Shown here in pieces: positions 24,511-35,145 of a stretch of 64,000 nt of DNA. The first letter of the stretch is position 1. Every line of letters begins with the position of its first letter. The stretch lies in assembly GCF_046630445.1 (NCBI RefSeq), contig NC_092340.1, positions 19,322,001 to 19,386,000 of the forward strand. Reading direction: 5' to 3'. The notes below the pieces were generated by a model, which was given only the letters and a program-made list of their open reading frames with translations, was not told where the DNA came from and searched no databases. The translations under genes and the position numbers were made by a program. The stretch comes from Rutidosis leptorrhynchoides (taxonomy: Eukaryota > Streptophyta > Magnoliopsida > Asterales > Asteraceae).

Positions 24511-26080
24511 TGATGTGCGTAGAGGTGTATATAAAATAGTTATAATTTTTACAACGAAATACTATTAAATACGATACAATTTTACACAAGTTATTTATTT
24601 ATTTATAGAGTGGATATACCTAAACCTTGCTACAACACTTATAGGCAGTGTACCTAATCGTACAGTAGTGTAGTTTTTAGTAAGTCCAGTTCGTCCACAG
24701 GGAACTCTTAAACAAGCTTAACGCTATAATTTTAAAAACTATATTTGTAAAAATACAAAAATATATATAAGTAATATTATTATTATAAAAAGGGGGTTTT
24801 TACCGTTTAATGACAGGTTTGTCGATTTTAAAACTTTAGTCGCAGTTAAAACCTAATGTAAAATATAAAAAATAAATATAACTTAACTTTAAAGCGTAAG
24901 GTAAATAACGATAATGAAATTGCAATAAATAAAAGTGCGATAAAATAAAATTGCGATAATTAAAGAGTACGATAATTAAAAGTGCAACTAAATAAAATGA
25001 CAATAAATAAAAGTGCGATAATTAAAAGTGCAATTAAATATGAAATAAAGGAATTATGCTTATTTAAACTTCCGTAATCATGATGTTTGACGTGTTGATT
25101 TTTAGTTTATTCCCATGGGTTAATTGTCCTTTGTCCTGGATTATTCAATATGTCCGTCTGGTTTTTGTCCATAACAGTCCATCAGTCATAAATATAAAGT
25201 GCGAGTGTCCTCATCAAATTATCCTTATATTCGAAGTCAAATATTTCAACTAATTGGGGACTTAAACTGTAACAAGGTTTTAATACTTTGTTTAATAATT
25301 ACACCAGGATATCGACTGCGTGTAACCCAAGGTTTTAATACTTTGTTAACAATTAAGCCAAGTGTCCTTGTACATAATTTCACCCCTATTTTAATAAGTC
25401 TATTAATTATTAATCCATTCCCGTGTCCGGTTAAATGAACGATTATTCGTACATATAAATATCCCGCCCATCGTGTCCGATCGAGTGTATATGGTTATTT
25501 ATAGGTATGTCCAATTGTAAATCTTTATATTAAATTAACAAACTATCATTTAATTAAACAAATATAAAGCCCATTAATAGCCCATAGTCTAATTTCCACA
25601 AGTGTCGTTCTTTTGTCCAAACCCCAATTATGGTACAAAGCCCAATTACCCAATCTTAATAATTTAGCCCAACATCATGATTACTTCGTCTTAAATAAGC
25701 ATAATAATAACTTAGCTACGAGACATTAAATTAAAAATAACATTAATCATAACATACAGTGATTTAAAAATAGCGTAGCGTTACACGGACAGAATTTCGA
25801 CTTATACCCTTACAACATTCGCTAACATACCCTTATTATTAGAATTTAAAATTAAAATTAAAATTATAATATAAATATATATATATACACGTTTATAGAT
25901 AGAGAGATGGATAAATATATATATATATATATATATACACACGTTTAAAGTTAGAAAATAAAAGAGTCCAATGATGATCAAACTGTATAAATTTGACTTA
26001 ATAACCATTAGGACTACTTGTAATCCTTGGTCTGGTTCAGATTAGTTCTTGCAAATAATAAATACTAACTTCGAATTAAG
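24511..26080 (-). repeat. 5' LTR of Athila-A (outer end uncertain)
   Basis: In element orientation it ends ...CGCACATCA, like the Athila-B LTR (GCACATCA at 52524). It contains the downstream LTR phrase with CCCTGTGGACGAACTGG. No second copy is in the window, so the outer end cannot be fixed. It should be a CA on the plus strand before the Athila-B-like tail that begins by about 26,090. Two TA-rich stretches (about 25880-25935) may hold the promoter. Confidence 0.6.
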
Positions 26081-26089
26081 ACATACTTT

Positions 26090-26174
26090 TAACTTTGCAA
26101 TTTTACTTTAAATACCCATGATATAATTTATAAGGTTTACTAGAGGACAAGTAAAGGTTTAAGTGTGGGAAATT
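26090..26174 (+). other. Athila-B internal tail and polypurine tract
   Basis: A GAGGACAAGTAAAGG phrase and AAGTGTGGGAAATT (26161-26174) directly precede an LTR that begins TGATAAC. This is the usual end of an Athila internal region, on the plus strand. The rest of the element must lie left of the window if Athila-A inserted into it, which is inference. Confidence 0.6.
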
Positions 26175-26382
26175 TGATAACTTCTAAATTATACAGTTTT
26201 TTGATAACATTTTGAAGAGTTATCTTAGTATTTTTGAGTCATTTTGATGCCAAAACATACTAAAATGGGTAAAAATGGGAAAAAGATATTTTTAATGATT
26301 ATGTCCAAGTTATGTATTAAACATGATCAAAAATAAAGAAAATTGCAAAGTGGCTAGATGAACCCGCTAGCATGGCGATAAT

Positions 26383-26732
26383 GAAGCCGCCGGCTTTGGA
26401 GCTGAAAGTACCAGAATGTTCCAGAATCGATGTAAAATTGAAAGAACTTGTTGATCAAGAAAAAGGCAAAGGAAGCCGCAGGCTTCCCAATGAAGCCGCC
26501 GGCCTGGTTGACACGGTTTCTCAACTTATCGACCAAGTTCAAGTAAAAATGGAAACAAAATCAAGATAAAATTAGAAAGATCCGGCGAATCAAGTGAAGC
26601 CGCCGGCCTTGCATGAAGCCGCCGGCTTCAGTATGACGGTTACAAGATCTGGCTTGCGGATTAAGTTTAATTTGCACGAGGAGTCACCGACTCAAGGCAA
26701 GCCGCCGACTTCCCACTGAAGCTGCTGGCTTG
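26383..26732. repeat. Dispersed GC-rich palindromes in Athila-B U3
   Basis: Variants of GAAGCCGCCGGCTTC occur near 26383, 26472, 26492, 26596, 26615, 26698 and 26718. Three more occur in part 2 of the LTR (about 51455, 51476, 51498). They stand out in AT-rich DNA. Confidence 0.8.
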
Positions 26733-26750
26733 GCCACCGCCCCAGAATTC

Positions 26751-26757
26751 TATAAAT
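26751..26757 (+). promoter_or_regulatory. TATA box of Athila-B LTR
   Basis: TATAAAT lies just downstream of the palindrome cluster, at the expected U3/R border. It is followed by an ordinary transcribed-region composition. Confidence 0.5.
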
Positions 26758-29164
26758 TAAGGCCTCTGATCTCAGTTTTCATATGTTCAGAAGTAGATAG
26801 TTTTTCCAGATTTTGGTAGGTCGTTTTTTAGGGGTTTTCTCTAAACCCTTAGGTTAGATTTACTTTTTGTAATCAAGATTCAAGATTTAATTCAAGTCTT
26901 TTTACATCTACCTTCTTTTTGAGATATGATTCTATCCTTATTTTATTGTTTTGTCTATTTTATTTTCCGTATTCGTTTCTGTTCGTCTTTTACTGTGACG
27001 ACCCGGAAATTTCCGATCAAATTTAAACTTTATCTTTAATTGATTCTGACACGATAAGCAAAGTCTATAATGTTGAGTCTTAAAATCTTTGAACTGTGTA
27101 CATACATTCATTTAACCTTTGACTATTCCCGACGATTCACGAACAGATAATTGTAAATAGATTTATGTGTATTTAAATATATATGTATATATAAATATAA
27201 TAATTTGAAAATTTTCTTTAAATATTATATGTTGTTGTATTAAAATTAATTATGTAAAATAAAATAAAAATATGATATTATGATAATTATTATTTACAAC
27301 ATATCTATACATATAAATAAAGTATGAGAATATATATTTTGTGATTTCGAATCTATTTAGTAAACGACAGTAACACTCAATCACCATTCGATGGGTATTA
27401 CACAAGTTAAATTCAGAATTATATTATTTTAAAATAAACGGTGATCCGAAAATAAGTTAAATAAATTATAGGCTTATTTAAAATATATTTAGAAACTATT
27501 TGTTGAATTTTAAAACTTTTTACTTGGGGTTAGGAGTGAATAATTAATGTAATTTTTATTTAATAGTCAATGATCGAATTTTATACCATAATGACCAAGA
27601 TAAATAAATATAATTAATTTAAAAATATGGGATTTTTCCGAAGACTTTTATTCGCCACTAATTAGCAATGGAGTATGAAATCTTACCTGTAAAAACTGTC
27701 GGCAGCTTTTAATCTAAACGTGTAAATTCTATTACTTTAATATTTCTGTTTTCCAACTGGCTTTTATTCTCTTTACATATATACATGCATATTAGATAAA
27801 TATTGATATACCATATACTCTTCTCCTTCCTCCTTAACAACTCTCCATTACCGCTTCCACCCTGTCGTTTCTGTCTAGCAACCGGGAACTATCACCATCA
27901 TTTCTTTTCAAGAACACCCACCACCTTCGTGAACTCCATTACCTACCACCCTATCACCACGTTTGTTAGGATATTTATGACTCAAGACCACCACCATCAA
28001 ATTAACAGTTTTGTTGCTGCTTATGTTTCTTGTCGAACAAGACCTCAGGCCAAACACCTTTTCCTGTTTACTGCTAATTCCCTGCTACTCGTGATCAATT
28101 TGCAACCCCGAAACCACCATAAAGGTTTGTTTCTATGTTGTTGTTTTTTTATCACCACCACCTTGTTCTTTTGGCTATCATCGTGAAGCAACAAACCACC
28201 ATGATAATCTTTCTATGAACCACCCAAGCCACAATCACCACCGGATACCATCATTTAAGAATACCCAAAACCACCACACCCATAACTCTTCTCTCTCTCT
28301 CTCTCTATCCACCTCTCTCCTCTTCCTTCTCCTTTTTCCATTTTCACGAAACCATCAAAATCACCATCACAAAACCCAAATGTTGTTGTTGCTGTATCTG
28401 TCTGTTTCTATTACATTTTACGCAAAATAAATGATGAAGACAATGAATAATACTACAAGGAAGATTATGTTAATCGCTGTTAATAATGATGAAGATGATG
28501 ACTATGATGTTGTCGAATAGATAAAGATGAGGATAATAATGGATGATGATGGAGACAGGCTAAAGCGTGGTGTATCTGCAGATTATAACCGAACCCTTTT
28601 AATATTGTGGTGGGCTTTTAAATTCTATGTTGGGCTGTTTCTAGGCCTTTAATGGACTAGAAATTAATTAGATCATGTTCTTTATCTTGGGCCGAAGGGA
28701 GGTTGGGCCACAATATTTGAAATGATACACTTTGATTTCTATTGAACCAAAACAGCCACCACGTGCTACTCGTTTCTGTTTTGGCCAAGAACCACCTTCA
28801 ACCATTAACCACCACGAACGAAATTGTAGCTGTTACTATTTTGATATTGGATATTGATGGTGACGCAACAGTAAAGATGGTGAAGATTAATGAAAGAGAC
28901 GAAGAACAATGAAGATGATGGTTTGATTTCGTTTATGATACTATGATGTTGGTGAAGATAGACGAGAATGATGATGATGTTTTGATTTTAGGAGGATGAC
29001 GATATTAGATATCGATGATGATAGGAATTAAGGACGATGATACATACATAAACAACGATGATGATTACAGTGTGTAGTAATGATAATTCATTAGAAGATT
29101 AAGAAGAAAATGAAAAGGTTAATTAAAACAAATGGGTTATATATTTATGGGTCGGTATAAATTT

Positions 29165-29250
29165 TAGAAAAATGTATTGGTTCAATGGTTGAGTGTGTTT
29201 CGGGTGAACGAGTGGTCGCGTGTTCGAGCCCGGTTCGTGGCGAATTTTTT
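29165..29250 (+). repeat. SINE-like tRNA-derived segment within LARD LTR
   Basis: An A-box-like TGGTTCAATGG (29178-29188) and a B-box GTTCGAGCCC (29222-29231), at pol III spacing, are followed by CGGTTCGTGGCG and a T-run. Plant tRNA-derived SINE heads look like this. The second copy is in the 3' LTR at 49867-49955. A functional tRNA is excluded because no full cloverleaf is visible. Confidence 0.5.
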
Positions 29251-29289
29251 TAGAAAAAGCTTTTAAGGGTATACACTCTTAACTTTATT

Positions 29290-29370
29290 TCTATTATTAT
29301 TATTATTATTACTAGTAATTATTATGATTATTATTATTATTAATATTATGATTATTATGATTATTATGAT

Positions 29371-29407
<37 letters not shown>

Positions 29408-29460
29408 TTTATTATCATTACTATTATCATTACTATTATTATTATTATAGTATTATTATT
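29290..29460. repeat. (ATT)n microsatellite in LARD 5' LTR
   Basis: Interrupted ATT/TTA repeats. The counterpart in the 3' LTR (49992-50222) is expanded by a pure block of about 90 bp. Confidence 0.95.
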
Positions 29461-30596
29461 ACTACAAACATAATAACATTATTTACATAAATATTTACAT
29501 ATAACAAATTTTGATTTAACAATATAATTATATAGACATATATGTATTAGTCTAACTATATGTATAAATATTAATATACAAAATAAATACATATAACCTT
29601 TGAAATAACAAATATATTACTAAATTAAATAAGTAATATATATAAACTAGTTTGATTATTATTACATGTTAATTATATGTGTTAATATATATATACTCGA
29701 TATAGGTTCGTGAATCCGAGGCCAACCCTGCATTGTTCAATATCGTCATATGTATTTTTACTATAAAATACAGTATTGTGAGTTTCATTTGCTCCCTTTT
29801 TAAATGCTTTTGCAATATATATTTTTGGGACTGAGAATACATGCGCTGTTTTTATAACTGTTTTACGAAATAGACACAAGTAATTAAAACTACATTATAT
29901 GGTTGAATGGATCGAAGCCGAATATGCCCCTTTTAGCCTGGTAATCTAAGAATTAGGGAACATCACTAATTTTGAGAATTAGTGCACCCCTAATTGACGC
30001 GAATCCTAAAGATAGATCTATCGGGCCCAACAAGCCCCATCCAAAGTACCGGATGCTTTAGTACTTCGAAATTTATATCATGTCCGAAGGGAGTCCCGGA
30101 ATGATGGGGATATGCTTATATGCATCTTGTAAATGTCGATTATCAGGTGTTCAATCTATATGAATGATTTTTGTCTCTATGCATGGGACGTATATTTATG
30201 AGAAATGGAAATGAAAATCTTGTGGTCTATTAAAATGATGGAAATGAACTCACCAACCTTTTAGTTGACACTTGAAAGCATGTTTATTCTCAGGTATGAA
30301 AGAAATCTTCCGTTGTGCATTTGCTCATATTAGAGATTTTATTTGGAGTCATTCATGACATATTTCAAAAGACATTGCATTCGAGTCGTTGAGTTCATCA
30401 AGATTATTATTAAGTCAATTATAGTTGGATATATTATGTAATGGTATGCATGCCGTCAACTTTTGATGTAATGAAAGATTGTCTTTTCAAAAACGAATGC
30501 AATGTTTGTAAAATGTATCATATAGAGGTCAAGTACCTCGCGATGTGGCCAAATGTAATGTATTCGTCCTTATGGATTAGGACGGGTCGTCACATG

Positions 30597-30608
30597 TGGT
30601 ATCAGAGC
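30597..30608 (+). other. Primer binding site, initiator Met tRNA type (LARD)
   Basis: A perfect TGGTATCAGAGC lies two bases after the end of the 5' LTR. Confidence 0.92.
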
Positions 30609-30979
30609 GGTGGTCTTAGCGAACCAGGTCTTGCATTAGTGTGTCTAACTGATAGTTGTTTAGATGCATTAGTGGGTCTGGACTTCGACCGTGTCTGCAT
30701 GTCAAAAGTTTTGCTTATCATTTCGTGTCGAAAATTACTTGCTTGTCATCCTTAAAGTCTAGATACATCTTACTGCCTCTATTGTATAGATAGTGTATAG
30801 ATAAATTCGTATCTTAGCATATCTATTACTGTAAACCTTGTCTAACATATTCCGTATATTCCTCCGTAACTTATGGGATTTTAGTATTTTATATGCATAT
30901 GTAAATTATGTATTGCAGGGTACTAATCTACATCCTATAATCTATTTCTTATCGAAAATCCTTCATCTGATCGCATGAG

Positions 30980-31521
30980 ATGAATCCCTCAACCAGTTCG
31001 AGTCCCTCATATTCCGATATCCATTCCGATAGTTATTCCGACAGCTATTCCGACATGGATATTCACTTAAGCTCCGAAAGCGGTGTAAATGAAATGGATC
31101 AACCAACTAGTCATCTTCAATTCTGGATGAATTGGGAATGGGTTTGTAGTCGACTTAACCGATGGAGACGAGAAGAAGGAAATCCTTTACACCCACCAAC
31201 CTGCACTCTTGGCGATGAACCTGAAACAATTACCGGCGAATCAGTCCGAGAACCATTTTTACCCTCATTTCCAGAGTATCTCGTCACGATTATATACTAT
31301 CTCAAATTCTAGATCTTATTCATCCGCTCGTCCGAACCGACAATCATCCTGGTGTAATAGAAGAAGTCAACGAACTTCGTGCTCGAGTAATCAATTTGGA
31401 GAATATGGTGCAAAGGTTACCCGCTTCAACAACATCATCGGAACCAACAGTACCATCAATAATAGCACCAGTACCATCAACAATCCATGCCTCAACATCT
31501 CATTCTATACCTCGAGTATAA
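30980..31521 (+). pseudogene. LARD leader ORF, Ser/Asp-rich with coiled-coil tail, frameshifted
   Basis: From the ATG at 30980 the protein is Ser-rich with DSYSDSYSD-type repeats, then Trp/Arg-rich (MNWEWVCSRLNRW), and runs out at 31310. A second frame continues from about 31270 to a TAA at 31519-31521. It encodes a plausible coiled coil (EEVNELRARVINLENMVQRL) and a Ser/Thr/Pro tail. One frameshift near 31275 would join them into about 180 residues. It occupies the same place as the acidic leader ORF of the Tekay elements, of similar length and acidic/Ser character. Clear residue identity was not established. Confidence 0.5.
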
Positions 31522-31755
31522 TCATCGTTCTACGTATCATTCTACATCAATTATCTTCGTTCTTCATGACGATTATGTAATCTCTAATGTTTTAGAGATT
31601 ATGTATTCTAGTTCTAACGGCAAACCAAATGAGATAATATCATATTAACTCATTAAATCCATGATTACATCTGAAGAAAATATATATTTATATATATTTT
31701 CATAAAGATCGTAATTAAAAATTCTGTTGTACAAACTGTTAATGGTGAAAATATT

Positions 31756-31776
31756 TTAACTGGTAGGTAATACCCG
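31756..31776 (+). other. Pre-gag motif retained in LARD
   Basis: TTAACTGGTAGGTAATACCC corresponds to the motif found about 130-150 bp upstream of gag in Tekay-1 and Tekay-2. No gag follows here. Confidence 0.6.
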
Positions 31777-32164
31777 AGGAATATTTAGATTTCACATTAA
31801 TAAGTTACACTGTACATTCTTCGAATCTGATTCAACAGTCATTTACTATCCTACTTACCTCCACAGATATACGAATCCGTTCACTACAGAATAACCATTT
31901 TCATTCAATTTCATATTTGGATTTTGACCTATCAGAATCCAACAAGTGGCATAATGAAGGAAACATTGGATAAAATAAAATTTGTTAGAAACAAACAAAT
32001 TAACTATGAGAAATTTTGTTAAGAATCCACGCTAACAAAATCCTAGCTAACCGTTCCTAGCTAACTGTTAATTCCTTATTACATTTTATTTATCGCAATT
32101 TAATTATCACAATTTTAATTCTCGTAATTTTATTTATCGTCATTTAATTTCTGTTATTTATTTT

Positions 32165-32218
32165 ACGCACTTTAAATATCGGGACACATATACAATGTTT
32201 TGACATATCATATTGACG

Positions 32219-32276
<58 letters not shown>

Positions 32277-32530
32277 TGGAATAACCATAGACACTCTATA
32301 TGCAGTAATGATTGAGTTAGCTATACAAGGTTGAGGTTGATTCCAAAATAATATATATACTTTGAGTTGTGATTGATTCTGAGACGTGTATATAATGGGT
32401 CACGACACGTATTAATTAATTCGAATATTATATATTAAACTATATATGAACTATTAAACTATTAACTGTGGACTATCAACTGTGGACTACTAACATTGGA
32501 CAATTAAAATGAATTAAAATACTGATTATA
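32165..32530 (+). repeat. Fragment homologous to the Tekay LTR inside LARD
   Basis: It aligns with Tekay LTR sequence (for example 37190-37450): ACCATAGACACTCTATATGC, GGTTGAGGTTGATTCC and TTGAGTTGTGAT occur in order. It is interrupted by a TA repeat and is clearly diverged. Confidence 0.75.
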
Positions 32531-34413
32531 ACATATGAAACTAAACAATTCTTCAAGTTTGCCACTTGATTTCATCCTAAACATCATTTGTATCTTGACA
32601 ATTACAATCTGCGTTCAAACCTTTCATGAATCTTGAAAACACCTCAATCGAGAGGATGAACCAACCGCACTTCATCTACGGAAGAAAAGATTGATGCATA
32701 TAGTTATGCACCTGAAAATACTCGGAACTTAAGTAAACGTCTAACACATATCTGTGCTAGCTCCTTTGGCGTTGTTATTATCGAAAATAACCTTGCAATC
32801 TCTTTCCAAAGTAGCCAATTTTGCCACAGCTTCAGCAAATCAATTTCGACCTTCCATTCAAACAAACTCTATTATAACTTTGATATATAAGTTGCCTTAC
32901 GTCATTGTTACCGGGAAACCGTTTATATCCCACCACATTAGCAGAAACTTACCAGCAACTTCATTACTCATTGGCTTAAGTCTCTCCGAAGAACCATTAT
33001 ATTTGTTCATTAAAAACCTGTTCATATACTCCACATCTTATATCGAAAATTGCCATATCAAATACTGAGAATCAGTAAATCAGTATTCAGAATCTCGCAG
33101 CGTTTCTACGTCAATAGTTATATGTATACATACAACATCTATCTCCTAAAATTATGATATTCCATTCTGAAATTATGAAAAGCACCCAGTCTCCGAATCA
33201 ATACTCTGAATGTTGAAAAAGCTGAATGAAGCAGCAGAAACTATAAAAAACCTTAACATGTAAAGTTTAATGATAAAGAATGGAGTGTTGGAAACGCTCA
33301 ATAGAAAATTTAGTACCGAAAAGCGGATTATGCGAAACTATGAAGGAGACTATGGACAAATCACAAAGACTAAACTTGCCCTCAAAGAATCCAAATGATT
33401 CAGAATCTGCTGAAGTCATTAACAACTACCTTGCTCCCGACTCTACACTTTTACGAACAAATCTTCATCATCATCCGTCGATATTAGAAATTCTAAGATA
33501 TCATCATATATATCATTATAAATATCCTTGATATTTCTGAAGATATTTTCATAACTAATCTTATCTAAAATCATTTATCTCTTCGCGCTATCAGTATTAC
33601 ATCATATAAGAAACTGCTAGTTTCTATATTCTGTAAACTTTCGAGTTTAAACTATGAATGTTTTTGAAGTAGTGTTGGAAATTGATGCATGAGTTAGTAT
33701 AATATAAAGACACTTGATCAACGTGATTATATTACAGTAAGTCATGCTGAGTTTTTAATGGAACGTGATGATTTACAGACCATAACGTCATCATGTGCCA
33801 TGTTACATGACTCTTACATGCTATCTAATCTCTACACATATCAAGAATATATTTTCTTGATAAGTTCTATCTTTTCCCGTGATTTCTAGTAATTTGACTA
33901 ATCAAGATCGCGTTACTTCAATTTCTTTCTTAGAACATTAACTATGTGCATTCCAAAATTCATATCAACGAATTCTGGACTGTTACTTGCTACTTAAAGT
34001 TGAGAAGGGAAAACAAAAGATTGAATTAAGGGAGAAAGAATAGAATATGTGAGCTGTGAAAATAAGGAAATGAAGAGGGTGGATTTATAGTGAAATATCC
34101 GACAGTGAAATCAAAACAGATTATCGCATTTAACCAAAGAGGATCCTAATTTCCTTAAATCCTGAAGAATCAGATCTTATAGATTTCCAAAGATTTTCTT
34201 TTAAATCCCTTAAATTCCGGAATTCAAACATGACTACGTCAAAACTTAAGACAAGCCTCTATTTCTTTATTGCACTATTTTATGATAGCTTCACTCGTAC
34301 TCTTCAAGAAATCAAATTGTTTTATCCATAATACTCAATGATGATAAAACTCTGACTTCTAGCTCGTATGCGTCATGAAAACATATTTATTGTCTGCCAT
34401 GACCATCCTAATC

Positions 34414-34449
34414 AAATTTCGGGACGAAATTTCTTTAACGGGTAGGTAC
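34414..34449 (+). other. PPT-proximal motif of LARD
   Basis: AAATTTCGGGACGAAATTT followed by TTTAACGGGTAGGTAC abuts the 3' LTR. It is almost identical to the same block in both Tekay elements. Confidence 0.75.
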
Positions 34450-35145
34450 TGTGACGACCCGGAAATTTTCGATCAAATTTAAACTTTATCTTTAATTGAT
34501 TCTGACACGATAAGCAAAGTCTATAATGTTGAGTCTTAAAATCTTTGAAATGTGTACATACATTCATTTAACCTTTGACTATTCCCGACAATTCACGAAC
34601 AGATAATTGTAAATAGATTTGTGTGTATTTAAATATATATGTATATATAAATATAATAATTTGAAAATTTTCTTTAAATATTATATGTTGTTGTATTAAA
34701 ATTAATTATTTAAAATAAAATAAAAATATGATATTATGATAATTATTATTTACAACATATCTATACATATAAATAAAGTATGAGAATATATATTTTGTGA
34801 TTTTGAATCTATTTAGTAAATGACAGTAACACTCAATCGCCATTCGATGGATATTACACAAGTTAAATTCAAACTTATATTATTTTAAAATAAACGGTGA
34901 TCCAAAAATAAGTTAAATAAATTATAGGCTTATTTAAAATATATTTAGAAACTATTTGTTGAATTTTAAAACTTTTCATATTTTACTTGGGGTTGGGAGT
35001 GAATAATTAATGTAATTTTTATTCAATAGTTAATGATCGAATTTTATACCATAATGACCAAAATAAATAAATATAATTAATTTAAAAATATGGAATTTTT
35101 CCGAAGACTTTTATTCGCCACTGATTAGCAACGGAGTACGAAATC
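34450..35145 (+). repeat. 3' LTR of LARD, part 1
   Basis: It aligns with 26994-27686. It ends in the AAATC target duplicated by Tekay-2 and resumes at 48384. Confidence 0.95.

Larger units (their letters stand above)
26175..26993 (+). repeat. 3' LTR of Athila-B, part 1
   Basis: It starts TGATAACTTC. It carries seven copies of a GAAGCCGCCGGCTTC-type palindrome (26383-26730), then a TATA box (TATAAAT at 26751) and a T-rich stretch. It is cut at TTTAC (26989-26993) by the LARD and resumes at 51393. Without the insert the LTR would be about 1.95 kb. Confidence 0.8.
26994..30594 (+). repeat. 5' LTR of LARD (3601 bp)
   Basis: It matches the split 3' LTR throughout. It contains CCACC/His-Pro-rich low-complexity DNA (about 27800-28400), GATGAT-rich stretches (about 28430-29060), a SINE-like tRNA-derived segment (29165-29250) and an ATT microsatellite (about 29290-29460). 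Its last 900 bp are homologous to the end of the Tekay LTR. Open frames in the CCACC-rich part are compositional and not supported as genes. Confidence 0.93.
31522..34413 (+). other. LARD internal region without gag-pol
   Basis: About 2.9 kb with no recognisable coding sequence. It contains the pre-gag motif at 31756-31776, a TA microsatellite (32220-32272) and a fragment homologous to the Tekay LTR (32165-32530). Short frames at 32754-33068 and 33280-33531 resemble no known family and are not supported. Confidence 0.7.

Noticed and set aside
26383-26732. CRISPR-like array
   Set aside because: The repeats are short palindromes with irregular spacing inside a plant LTR, with no cas genes.
27803-28430. 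Pro/His/Ser-rich frames in the LARD LTR (also 48504-49130)
   Set aside because: The sequence is CCACC/TTCTC-rich low-complexity DNA, the two LTR copies differ in where the frames end, and no domain is present.
29178-29235. Possible tRNA gene
   Set aside because: Only A- and B-box-like motifs are present. No acceptor stem or anticodon arm could be formed, so a SINE-like segment is the better call.
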